Source of the DNA: JANPJV01 sp031425695
Lineage (GTDB): Bacteria > Pseudomonadota > Gammaproteobacteria > Xanthomonadales > SZUA-5
NCBI GenBank assembly: GCA_031425695.1
Contig: JANPJV010000131.1
Span: 1-6,457, forward strand
Direction of reading: 5' to 3'
Length of the DNA stretch: 6,457 bases
Of this stretch, positions 1 through 6,320 are shown piece after piece. A model generated the notes under the pieces. The model ran no database searches, was not told where the DNA came from, and saw nothing but the letters and a program-made list of their open reading frames with translations. Every line of letters begins with the position of its first letter. Position 1 is the stretch's first letter. The position numbers and the translations under genes are program-made.

Positions 1-63
1 CGCTGGTTGTTCCATCGCCTCCAGCAGCACGGACTTGATGCGTTGGTAGCGTTCCGGGTCCAT
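1..63 (-). CDS. N-terminus of a probable Ser/Thr protein kinase (partial, runs off left edge)
   Basis: On the minus strand an ATG at 61-63 opens a frame of 21 codons that stays open to the window edge. It begins MDPERYQRIK and continues with SVLLEAMEQPA. This pattern (M-D-P-x-R-[YW]-x-R-I-K, then an amphipathic helix and a Pro-Ala) is typical of the segment before the kinase domain in bacterial Ser/Thr kinases that often sit next to ECF-type sigma factors and carry C-terminal TPR repeats. No kinase motif (P-loop, HRD, DFG) lies inside the window, so the call rests only on the N-terminal signature. No strong Shine-Dalgarno precedes the ATG. If the call is right, the protein would be a cytoplasmic or membrane-anchored signalling kinase. 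It could also be an unrelated protein with a similar start. Confidence 0.5.
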   Translation of the reverse strand, partial: MDPERYQRIKSVLLEAMEQPA

Positions 64-280
64 CGCTTGAGCTCGGGTGACGGAAGACAGGCATTTCAGC
101 ACAGCGAGTCAGGATACTGGTGCAGACCCTGCGCCACGCCCGTGTCATCGAAAAGGAGTGGAGACCTTTACCGACTATGCCGAAACAGCGAGCCAGCGCT
201 TTGCCCTCAACCCTTTGAAATGCATCACTTTGGCCGTCTAGACGTCTCGATCAGTGCCGAGCCTACTGAAAAGTGGATGT

Positions 281-305
281 CCCTGGCTTTTTTCCCTGGC
301 TTTTT
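281..305. repeat. Tandem duplication of a 12-13 nt unit (CCCTGGCTTTTT)
   Basis: The unit CCCTGGCTTTTTT (281-293) is followed immediately by CCCTGGCTTTTT (294-305). The two copies differ only by one T in the T-run, so this is an exact direct repeat apart from homopolymer length. It lies just after AAAAGTGGATGT. On the minus strand it reads as two AAAAAGCCAGGG copies. It is probably a slippage product or a fragment of a dispersed intergenic repeat. Confidence 0.7.
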
Positions 306-396
306 CCTGACGGCCACCGGCGTGCCCGTCAGAGCGACACCAGCCAACGAGCGCGCGCCGCTGAAGCGTCCCATCCTTGGTCGTGCAGATTTCGCC

Positions 397-415
397 GTCC
401 GCTCGTCGAGCGGAC
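397..415. repeat. 19-nt palindrome (9-bp arms), hairpin or operator-like
   Basis: GTCCGCTCG (397-405) and CGAGCGGAC (407-415) are perfect reverse complements around one central base. As a hairpin it would give an 8-bp GC-rich stem with a GTC loop. No T-run follows on either strand, so it does not look like a standard intrinsic terminator. It lies 30-50 bases downstream of the YciI relic's stop codon on the minus strand. It could be a REP-like element, a remnant of a terminator or a protein-binding dyad. The sequence alone does not decide. Confidence 0.6.
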
Positions 416-443
416 ACGCTGCGCTGACTGGGTTCCGGCGCGA

Positions 444-634
444 TCATGTGCTGGACAGCTTGTCGGCCACGCGCCCGTGCACGGCGGCAGCTTCCGGCGT
501 CATGGTCGATTCGAAGTCCGCCAGCTCGTATGCCAGGCGAATGTCGATATCGCTGGCTCAGAGCATTGGACGGGCAGGGCTTGACCCACGGCCTCGCTGT
601 CAGCAGTGGCTTTCACAAAAACCATCACGCGTAT
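444..634 (-). pseudogene. YciI/DGPF-family protein, degraded relic
   Basis: On the minus strand a good Shine-Dalgarno (AGGAGAG, about 639-645) is followed six-odd bases later by ATA at 632-634, exactly where the start codon should be. Translating from there gives [I]RVMVFVKATADSEA, the characteristic N-terminus of YCII-related (DGPF-domain) proteins (usually MRVMVxVKATxDSEAG). The frame then loses similarity and stops at 500-502. A second minus-strand frame, open from 557 to the TGA at 444-446, contains SDIDIRLAYELADF and then MTPEAAAVHGRVADKL. This resembles the C-terminal tail of the same family (DIEIRxxxExxDF...TPE). Family members are about 110-140 aa. Only about 15 N-terminal and 35 C-terminal residues are left, in different frames, so the central region with the DGPF/TKE motif has been deleted. 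In-frame GTG and ATG codons follow shortly after the ATA, but any product would be a short nonsense peptide. Confidence 0.72.
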
Positions 635-664
635 GGATCTCTCCTGGTCTTTTGGCGGCGCCGA

Positions 665-2998
665 TTATTCGAAGCCTTGCCTGAAAATCAGGTTGGCGGG
701 CATCAGGATGGTCACGGTGTCGTTGTCGTTGACCGGTGCTGCAAGCGGATTTCCGGCCAAATCAGTGATCGTCGCACCCGTGGGAATGCGCAGGATGAGC
801 GTGCCGCTGGTGGTCGGCGTCACCGGCAGAGTGACGCTGCTGCCGGCGACCACGGGTACGCCCACCGTGACGCTCGCGGTGCCGGCGTTGTTGAAATCGG
901 CGGCCTGCACGCTGCCAACCGCGATCGCCTCATTGAAGGTAATGGTGTAGGTCATGAGCGTACCGACGTTGACCGAGTTGTCGGCATCGCCATCGTCAAT
1001 GGACACGACGGTAGGGGGAATCGAGTCTGGCGCGACCGTGAGGTTTGCGTTGTTGATGTCGAAGAAGATGCTGCTGGCGCAGCGCACGCGGATGCGCCCC
1101 TGGGTGGTGGCTGTGCCGGGAACGACGAAGTTCTCATTTCCGTCGTTGGCGGTGCTTGCCGTAAGCACAGTGAAGTTCGCACCGGCATTGGTGCTGAAGG
1201 CAATTTCGACGTTGGCGCAGTTGACTGGCGCTGCCGTCGTACTGGCGACGTTCCAGCTCAAGGCCTGGCTGCTGCCGGCGGCCAGCGTGGCAGGCGTGTT
1301 GAGGTTGCTGATCGTGAAGGGGCCTGCGGTGCTGATCACGCTGACCATGGTTTCGGCGACGGCCGGGGCCGTCGCTCCGCTCCATTGCGCGCCGCCGCCA
1401 CCACTGCGGTTGTCGCGCACAGCGACGCGAAAGCGCAGTGTGCGAGTCGTCGTCGGCAGGCTTTCGCCCAAGCTTGCCGTCCCGGCCAGGATGTCACTCA
1501 GTCTCGGAAACAAGCGGGTCGGCGAGGTCGTCGGCCGGAAAGCACGAAAAATCGGGCGCGAGCCGTTGTCGGTATTGGGCGGGGACGCCGTGCCGAGGTT
1601 GTACTGCTGCCAGTCATAGGTGAGGGCATCGCCATTTGGATCAGTCGCCGAAGCGGTCAACATGAACGGCGTGCCCATTGGAATAGTGCTGTTGGCCACG
1701 GGCGCAATGACCGGCGTGCCGTTGCCGGTTGCGGTGGTGGTGCCGCAGGTGTTGCCACCGCCAGACTGTGAGTAGCTGTGGATCTGATCGAGGCTGCGAA
1801 TGTGGAAAAACGGGTCTGAGTTGTTTTGCAGGTCCTCGCCTCCACAAATGCCGGCGTAGCTCATGATGGTGCTGCCGCTGCCAGGCTCGAATGCCGACGG
1901 CCCTTCGCGATTGCCGCCGCCGCAGGCACCGGTCGTTCCATTGAATGTGTGGTCGCCGCCGAGCTGGTGGCCCATCTCGTGCGCGACGTAGTCGACATAA
2001 AAGGGATCGCCGACCGGGGTCGGCAGCCCGGTGACGCCGAGGGCCTTCTGGCCCGCAATGCAGATACTCCCAAGCGCCGCCACGCCGCCGCCGCCGGTGG
2101 AAAATACGTGCCCGAAGTCGTAGTTGGCCGAGCCGATCAACGTATCCAGCTTGGCCTGATTCTCGTCGAGCATCGCAAATCCGTCATCGTTGGTGTAGCC
2201 GTCGGTGCCCGCGTTGGTAAATACCAGCGAGCTGTTGTTTGCGACCAGTACCAGGCGCAGCCCGAGTTCGGTTTGATAGATCTGATTGACGCGGTTGACG
2301 GCGGTGACGATCGCCGCCTGGCCGCCGACCACGGTTCCGCCGAAGAACGCCGTGTATTCACCGGTCGCGGCGATTGCCGTTCGATAAGTGCGCAGCGTCG
2401 GCCCGACGGCTTGCGGCGCGTCGCGTGTCGGCGGGACGCTGGCCTGCCCGGAGATCGACCATCCCCCACGGCCGACCGGCTGCCCCAGGCAGCGCGCCTG
2501 TCGCACGCCGATAAAATGTTTGCGCTCGTAGCTGACGTAGTGTCCGCTGGCGCGATCGAGCTCGATCATCCCAACGCCGGCCTCGCTGTCAAAAATCATC
2601 GCCCCGAAGCCATTAGGACCAGTTTCCAGACGCACGCTCGCAGCCGCGCCGTCGATGGCGCGACCTTCGTACGTGCGGATATTTGGAAAGTTAGCCTGCA
2701 ACCCCGGCGCCATGACGATCGAGGGCGTCATCGCAAACAGCTTGAATGATCCGTCAGCGGTCGGCAGCGAGAGCACCACGCTGTCCTGGCCCGGCGCGCT
2801 CAGTGTCGACAGCTTGCGTACCATCGCCCGCTCGTCGAGCGCCAGCCAGCGCTCGCCGTCGGCTCGCAGGGGTGAACTGCGTCCGTAGTTGCCGAGGTCC
2901 TGCCAGAACTCAGCGCCGTCGGCTGCCGAGGCAGCGGAGCTCACCGCGAGCGCCATGGGCAGCAGCGACACCAAGACGATTGCACGAATTCTGGACAT
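665..2998 (-). CDS. Secreted reprolysin-like (M12B-type) zinc metalloprotease with C-terminal Ig-like domains
   Basis: This is a complete 777-aa gene running from an ATG at 2996-2998 to TAA at 665-667. Residues 1-25 form a signal peptide (MSRIR, hydrophobic core, ASA cleavage site), so the enzyme is exported. Residues of about 27-200 are a probable propeptide. The catalytic domain (about 200-420) has HEMGHQLGGDH at 340-350, i.e. HExxHxxGxxH, with His340, His344 and His350 as zinc ligands and Glu341 as catalytic base. The Met-turn IMSYAG follows (Met379). This is the metzincin pattern of bacterial reprolysin-like peptidases. Downstream come a cadherin/PKD-like segment (about 425-560, ASATDPNGDALTYDW), a beta-sandwich (about 560-657) and a bacterial Ig-like domain (about 660-768, IPPTVVSID...ITFNEAI...DLAGNPL). 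The tail ends LIFRQGFE. It probably degrades extracellular protein. The gene stands alone on its strand, diverging from a LysR gene. No obvious terminator follows the stop. Confidence 0.93.
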   Translation of the reverse strand: MSRIRAIVLVSLLPMALAVSSAASAADGAEFWQDLGNYGRSSPLRADGERWLALDERAMVRKLSTLSAPGQDSVVLSLPTADGSFKLFAMTPSIVMAPGLQANFPNIRTYEGRAIDGAAASVRLETGPNGFGAMIFDSEAGVGMIELDRASGHYVSYERKHFIGVRQARCLGQPVGRGGWSISGQASVPPTRDAPQAVGPTLRTYRTAIAATGEYTAFFGGTVVGGQAAIVTAVNRVNQIYQTELGLRLVLVANNSSLVFTNAGTDGYTNDDGFAMLDENQAKLDTLIGSANYDFGHVFSTGGGGVAALGSICIAGQKALGVTGLPTPVGDPFYVDYVAHEMGHQLGGDHTFNGTTGACGGGNREGPSAFEPGSGSTIMSYAGICGGEDLQNNSDPFFHIRSLDQIHSYSQSGGGNTCGTTTATGNGTPVIAPVANSTIPMGTPFMLTASATDPNGDALTYDWQQYNLGTASPPNTDNGSRPIFRAFRPTTSPTRLFPRLSDILAGTASLGESLPTTTRTLRFRVAVRDNRSGGGGAQWSGATAPAVAETMVSVISTAGPFTISNLNTPATLAAGSSQALSWNVASTTAAPVNCANVEIAFSTNAGANFTVLTASTANDGNENFVVPGTATTQGRIRVRCASSIFFDINNANLTVAPDSIPPTVVSIDDGDADNSVNVGTLMTYTITFNEAIAVGSVQAADFNNAGTASVTVGVPVVAGSSVTLPVTPTTSGTLILRIPTGATITDLAGNPLAAPVNDNDTVTILMPANLIFRQGFE

Positions 2999-3025
2999 GG
3001 AACCAACCGACGACTGCGAGGTGGC

Positions 3026-3055
3026 ATTGTGAAGCGATCATTCACATACGCACAA
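3026..3055 (-). promoter_or_regulatory. Candidate sigma-70-type promoter for the metalloprotease gene
   Basis: Reading the minus strand, TTGTGC (3050-3055) and CACAAT (3026-3031) are separated by 18 bases. They would give a transcript starting near 3019, about 20 bases before the ATG. The hexamers are moderate matches to TTGACA/TATAAT, so this is a candidate only. CGATCAT motifs lie within the spacer (3035-3041) and just upstream of the -35 (3071-3077), the kind of layout a regulator could use. No consensus Shine-Dalgarno is visible before the start codon. Confidence 0.3.
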
Positions 3056-3064
3056 CCGCCTGGT

Positions 3065-3078
3065 GATGGTCGATCATC
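3065..3078. promoter_or_regulatory. Imperfect dyad plus repeated CGATCAT motif in the divergent intergenic region (possible LysR site)
   Basis: GATGGTCGATCATC (3065-3078) is a 14-bp dyad with one mismatch per 7-bp arm. Its CGATCAT core (3071-3077) is repeated exactly at 3035-3041, 36 bases away. The pair brackets the candidate -35 of the metalloprotease gene. LysR-type regulators usually bind two dyad sites upstream of, and overlapping, the promoter of a divergent target gene, so this is a plausible binding region. The assignment is inference from position and symmetry alone. Confidence 0.28.
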
Positions 3079-3198
3079 TAGGCGCTGCTGTCGGACTTCC
3101 TATTTCAAAGTGGCAACGCTCGAGCGCCGCGCGCTCCGCCGTCGAGCACCCCTGGCTCTTTGGTCGAAATCCGCGCACGGGTCCGCGATACTGGTCGC

Positions 3199-4080
3199 AT
3201 GTCCAGCGGCCCCGTGACTTTGCCCGAGCAGTCGGACCTGCCGCCGATGGCGCTGTTGCGCGCGTTCGACGCGGCCGGGCGGCACTTAAGCTTCAAGGCT
3301 GCCGCGAGCAGCCTGCACGTGAGCGCATCGACCATCAGTCATCAGGTCGCCGATCTCGAGCAGTACCTCGGCGTGCAGTTGTTCCATCGGCAGACGCGCA
3401 GCCTCAGCCTGACGGGCGAGGGCGCCGCGCTGCTCGCCGAAGTCTCGGTGGCGTTCTCGCAACTGCGCGCCGCCACCACGCGCCTGCGCTTGCATGGACA
3501 GCCGATGGTGATCCGGATCAGCGCCAATCCCTTCCTGGCATCGGAAGTGCTCATGCCCTTGATCGAGCCGTTCGAACGGGCGTTCGAAGGACGCGCGATC
3601 CACCTCTCGGCGACCGAAGCGCTCGAGGATCCGCGCGATGGTGGCGTGGATTTCTGCATACGCTTCGGCGACGGCATCTGGCCGGGACTCGAGCGCGTGG
3701 CCTTGTTTCCGGTGAGCGCGGTGCCGGTGATTGCGCCGTCAGTGCAGGGCTTGCCGGCGCTGGTCGACTATCCCTTCCGCGGCCAGAGCGCGTGGAGAAT
3801 GTGGGAAATGCGCGGCGGCGCCGTCATCCCTGGGAATGGTGTCGTGCGTAGCTTTTCGAGCTTCCAGGCCGCCATGGCGGCGACCGCGCAAGGGCTCGGC
3901 GTGAGCCTCGCCGTGTGGCCGGTGGTGCAGCCCTGGATCGATCAGGGTCGCATCGTTCCGCACGATCGCTCGGCGTCGATTCCACTCGGGGATCTGTATC
4001 TCTTGAGCCGCCCACTCGCACCGGCGCAGCGCACTTTGCGTGCTGTGCGCGACTGGCTGGTCAGCGCGCTTCGCGGCTGA
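3199..4080 (+). CDS. LysR-family transcriptional regulator (GcvA-like)
   Basis: The protein is 293 aa from the ATG at 3199. An in-frame TTG at 3160 would add 13 residues (VEIRARVRDTGR...) that look like read-through of the leader, so I prefer the ATG. Residues about 14-75 form the winged helix-turn-helix: LPPMALLRAFDAAGRHLSF, then KAAASSLHVSASTISHQV as recognition region, then DLEQYLGVQLFHRQTRSLSLTGEG. The LPPMxALRAFxAAxRHLSF start is typical of the GcvA subgroup. Residues about 100-290 form the periplasmic-binding-protein-like effector domain (IRISANPFLASEVLMPLI; VDFCIRFGDGIWPGLE; AATAQGLGVSLAVWPVV). The gene diverges from the metalloprotease and may control it or itself. The effector cannot be read from the sequence. 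No good Shine-Dalgarno precedes the ATG. The stop lies only 3 bases from the stop of the convergent membrane-protein gene, leaving no room for a terminator. Confidence 0.92.
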   Translation: MSSGPVTLPEQSDLPPMALLRAFDAAGRHLSFKAAASSLHVSASTISHQVADLEQYLGVQLFHRQTRSLSLTGEGAALLAEVSVAFSQLRAATTRLRLHGQPMVIRISANPFLASEVLMPLIEPFERAFEGRAIHLSATEALEDPRDGGVDFCIRFGDGIWPGLERVALFPVSAVPVIAPSVQGLPALVDYPFRGQSAWRMWEMRGGAVIPGNGVVRSFSSFQAAMAATAQGLGVSLAVWPVVQPWIDQGRIVPHDRSASIPLGDLYLLSRPLAPAQRTLRAVRDWLVSALRG

Positions 4081-4083
4081 GCA

Positions 4084-4500
4084 TCAGTGAGCAGCGGCAC
4101 GCTGCTGCAGCCGTCCGAGCGCCCACCACGCCGCCACCAGCACCGCGCCGACGAGTGCATGGCGCGCCAATGTGAGATGCGGGCCCTGGGCCTGGAACAC
4201 CTGGTAGAAATCGCCGGCCGGCATCACCAGCGCCAGCATTGCCATCACGCGCAGCACGCGAAATTCGGACCGCCAGAGCAGCCATGCGGCAAACAACCCC
4301 ATGAACAGCGCTCGGCCGGCATAGATCCACACCCACCCCGCATCGGCCGCAGCGGCCAAGGGCACGCCCATGTAGCTCGCGAAGGCGATCGGATCGAGCG
4401 CCACGCGCACGGCGTTGTACAACTGCGAAACCGCCAACAGTGCCGCCAGCCAGTAGCCTGCATGGGCGCGCGGATTGAAACTGCGTGTTCCTGGATTCAT
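4084..4500 (-). CDS. Small four-helix integral membrane protein (DUF4267-like)
   Basis: The gene encodes 138 aa. The ATG at 4498-4500 overlaps the TGA of the upstream hydrolase (ATGA, 4 bases), which fixes the start and implies translational coupling. Four hydrophobic helices are visible: about 14-33 (AGYWLAALLAVSQLYNAVRV), 56-76 (WVWIYAGRALFMGLFAAWLL), 80-99 (LRVMAMLALVMPAGDFYQV) and 110-128 (LARHALVGAVLVAAWWALG). Size, helix layout, the RVALDPIAFASYMGVPL loop after helix 1 and the polar GD in helix 3 fit the DUF4267 family of DoxX-like inner-membrane proteins, whose function is unknown. Co-translation with the alpha/beta hydrolase suggests a shared role, perhaps with a lipophilic substrate, but that is inference. 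It may belong to a neighbouring DoxX-like family instead. Confidence 0.82.
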   Translation of the reverse strand: MNPGTRSFNPRAHAGYWLAALLAVSQLYNAVRVALDPIAFASYMGVPLAAAADAGWVWIYAGRALFMGLFAAWLLWRSEFRVLRVMAMLALVMPAGDFYQVFQAQGPHLTLARHALVGAVLVAAWWALGRLQQRAAAH

Positions 4501-5495
4501 TGCGAACGCTCCGGTCGTAGAAACAGGTCGAGCTCGGTCGCGAATCGCTGCGGCGCTTCGAGCTCGGGGAAATGTCCAGCCGTATCCAGGTCGACGCGTC
4601 TCGAATTCGGCGCCAGCCGGCTCGTCGCAGCGTGATCGGTGCGCGCATGCGAGAGATCCGCCCGTCCCCACAGGATGAGCGTTTCCTGCGTCACCGGTCC
4701 CAGCAGCCCGTGGTGGTCGCGCAGGAAGTCCTGGAAGCCGGAGGCCAGGCAGAAGCAGCCGCCGTCGTCGAAATTGGCGAGCGTCAAGGCGGTCAGTTGG
4801 GCAATGCGCGCAGGGTCGCCAAGTGCACTTGCATACCATTGACGAATGCGCCGCCGGCGCATTGCGGCTAGCGCGACCTGTCCGACGATGGGTGTCCGCA
4901 GCAGCGTCTGCGGATCACGCTGCGCCAGCCAATGCTGCGCGCCGTCCCAAGTGGGCGTCTGCATCAACAGCAGTCGGTCCACCAGTCGCGGATGATGACG
5001 GGCAAGCGCGATCGCCACGAAGCCGGCGACACACGGTAGCCCGAGCACGTGCGGACCCGCGGACAGGCGGTCGAGCAGGGCAGCAACCGCCGCCACCGCT
5101 TGCGGCAGCGAAAAACGATAGCCGGATCGCGGCATTGAACAGCCGAAGCCCGGCAGCTCGAACACGCTGACACGATAGCGATCGGCCAGGGTCGCGATCA
5201 GCTCGTCGTAGGCCTCGATCGGCACCGGCGGATCGGTCGCCAGCACCAGCGAAGGCCCGCGCTCTCCCGCCTGGCGCACGCGCACGACGCACGCACCGAG
5301 ATCGATGAACCGCATTCCGGCGCGACTGCGCCCTCCCGCACCCGCCACGACGCGGCGCAAACGCCAGTGCGTCGGAACAGTGTCGACCAAGGCACCAAGG
5401 CTGCGCAGCATGAGGCGTTCCCGAAAGTTGTCCGGCGCCAGATTGCTGTCTGCCGGGGCACAACACAAAGGAACTGTGTGCATGTGCGCGTGCAT
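4497..5495 (-). CDS. Alpha/beta-fold hydrolase with Cys at the nucleophile position
   Basis: The protein is 332 aa from the ATG at 5493-5495. The frame extends upstream to a TTG at 5615 (372 aa), but that extension is Pro/Ala-rich and not protein-like. ATGs at 5483 and 5411 are alternatives, and the latter (304 aa) has a GGGAA about 7 bases upstream. Numbered from 5495, the core fold runs from about residue 62 to the end: a strand (PSLVLAT), cap entry (YRVSVFELPGFGCS), the nucleophile elbow VLGLPCVAGFVAIALARHHP, the acid strand LILWGRAD (Asp280) and the C-terminal AGHFPE (His308). Aligning on the His-Pro after the elbow helix puts Cys155 where Ser normally stands. The usual HG oxyanion motif is replaced by TDPP. 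The enzyme could use a Cys-His-Asp triad, as dienelactone hydrolase does, or be a pseudoenzyme. The substrate is unknown. It is the first gene of an operon with the membrane protein behind it. Confidence 0.85.
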   Translation of the reverse strand: MHAHMHTVPLCCAPADSNLAPDNFRERLMLRSLGALVDTVPTHWRLRRVVAGAGGRSRAGMRFIDLGACVVRVRQAGERGPSLVLATDPPVPIEAYDELIATLADRYRVSVFELPGFGCSMPRSGYRFSLPQAVAAVAALLDRLSAGPHVLGLPCVAGFVAIALARHHPRLVDRLLLMQTPTWDGAQHWLAQRDPQTLLRTPIVGQVALAAMRRRRIRQWYASALGDPARIAQLTALTLANFDDGGCFCLASGFQDFLRDHHGLLGPVTQETLILWGRADLSHARTDHAATSRLAPNSRRVDLDTAGHFPELEAPQRFATELDLFLRPERSQ

Positions 5496-5508
5496 GAAAT
5501 TCACGCGC
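5475..5508. repeat. 22-bp alternating purine/pyrimidine tract overlapping a 7-bp-arm inverted repeat at the hydrolase start
   Basis: Positions 5475-5496 alternate pyrimidine and purine without a break, a composition that favours left-handed DNA under supercoiling. Overlapping it, GCGCGTG (5486-5492) and CACGCGC (5502-5508) are perfect reverse complements with a 9-base loop (5493-5501). The loop contains the ATG at 5493-5495, and the second ATG (5481-5483) lies just 3' of the stem on the mRNA. If transcribed, a stem with the start codon in its loop could affect initiation. It may equally be coincidence, and the hydrolase may start at 5411. Confidence 0.5.
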
Positions 5509-5618
5509 GGGAATTGGGGCGTTGGTTTTTTGTCAGGCGTTGCTCCTGCTGGTGGTGGGTCTGCGCTGTGCGCGGACGCTCCCGCTCGTGGTGGATCGGG
5601 CGGTGCGACACGCAAGCA

Positions 5619-6320
5619 TCACTCAACGGGATATTCACCAATGGCCGTCGTCCCCGAGTCAGAGAGTTCCCAGACCTCGGTGGAAATTGGGTATCCAGAC
5701 TCCTTGAACTCTCTGACGACGATTGCGCCAAGTCCGGGTGCCTTACTGAGGTCGGACTTCGGAAGTAAATACACAAAGTCCCGGGCAGGCGCGACAGCAA
5801 GGACCGGCCATCCCAGAGACGCCGGGATGCGCGTTTTCAGACTCGGCGCGAGGAGCAGCGATGCCTTATATGGCTCTTCGGCGGAGATAGAAGCCAAGTT
5901 CACGCCACCCGCAGCAAGCATTGTCACTTCAGTTTTCCGAGCTCTTTTGTCCAGTTGATCAAGCGCCGTTTCCCAAGCAACTGTAGTTGAAACCCGCCAC
6001 TCTTCAAGATCACTGGACTGCACAAATCGTATCTCGCCGGACCCTTCGACGTGGTACACCAAAACCATAACCGTCTTGTCACTCTTTGCCCGTACGATAA
6101 TTCCCTTTCCAAGGTCTAACTCCGCGGACTCGAGAAGAGGGAAAAGGTGTGCCTTTGCGTTTTTCCAGCCGGGCATTGATTTCTCGATCGTCAGGATCGT
6201 ATCCACAAACCGCGCAACAGCTTCCGGATCCTTGTCGCGCTCAAAGTTCCTCTTGATATTGTCGGTGTAGACTGTCCGAACGCCGTCGTCGGACTGCACT
6301 TCGTAAAGGCCCTCCTCTAG
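5619..6320 (-). pseudogene. DUF1444 (YtpQ)-like protein, N-terminus removed by an IS5-family insertion
   Basis: A minus-strand frame ending at TGA 5619-5621 gives 233 residues of native-looking protein, starting LEEGLYEVQSDDGVRTVY. It resembles the DUF1444/UPF0354 family (Bacillus YtpQ): a region with FVDTILTIEKS, then VLVYHVEGSGEIRFVQSSDL, AWETALDQLDKRA, a stretch ending KASLLLAP and the late GWPVLAVAPARDFVYLLPKSD. Family members are about 260-280 aa and begin with an extra helix that is missing here. The frame stays open through the junction at 6320/6321 into IS sequence with no ATG. The only nearby start is a TTG at 6333-6335, inside the IS inverted repeat. The rest of the gene should lie beyond the IS. 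It uses more A/T-rich codons (AAA, AGA, GGA, ATT) than the genes to its left, which suggests separate ancestry. Its function is unknown. A shortened product from the TTG is possible. Confidence 0.7.

Larger units (their letters stand above)
64..443. other. Intergenic stretch with no recognisable gene; short repeats and possible gene debris
   Basis: None of the six frames over these 380 bases gives a protein I recognise. The open frames here, on either strand, have arginine- and serine-rich, low-complexity content typical of chance ORFs in GC-rich DNA. A minus-strand frame of 69 codons (238-447) begins ATGA-coupled to the end of the YciI relic, but it matches no family I know. The stretch contains a near-perfect 19-nt palindrome (397-415) and a tandem CCCTGGCTTTTT repeat (281-305). 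It is locally richer in A/T than the coding DNA around it. It presumably also holds the leader and promoter of the kinase-like gene at 1-63, but no clear -35/-10 pair stands out. Confidence 0.5.

Noticed and set aside
238..447. 69-codon minus-strand frame starting at the YciI relic's stop (ATGA overlap)
   Set aside because: The overlap is suggestive of coupling, but the translation matches no family I know and includes the tandem repeat. More likely chance.
7..684. 225-codon plus-strand open frame over the left region
   Set aside because: It crosses the kinase-like N-terminus, the repeats and the YciI relic on the opposite strand. It has no family signature and no good ribosome binding site.
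446..1771. 441-codon plus-strand open frame
   Set aside because: It lies antisense to the metalloprotease. Its translation is Arg/Gly/Ala/His-rich without domains, and the opposite strand encodes a clear domain protein. It is a GC-rich shadow frame.
1826..2749. 307-codon plus-strand open frame
   Set aside because: Antisense to the catalytic and propeptide regions of the metalloprotease, with no recognisable motif and a biased composition. Shadow frame.
3063..3851. 262-codon plus-strand frame overlapping the LysR gene
   Set aside because: It is Arg/Ala-rich and in a different frame from a clear LysR protein with HTH and effector domains.
4501..4839. Extension of the membrane protein frame upstream to 4839
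   Set aside because: This would overlap the hydrolase in another frame. The ATG at 4500 with ATGA overlap and an immediate family-like sequence is the natural start.
5496..5615. N-terminal extension of the hydrolase to TTG 5615
   Set aside because: The added residues are Pro/Ala-rich and lack a protein-like pattern. The TTG lies close behind the stop of the DUF1444-like gene, and better ATGs follow.
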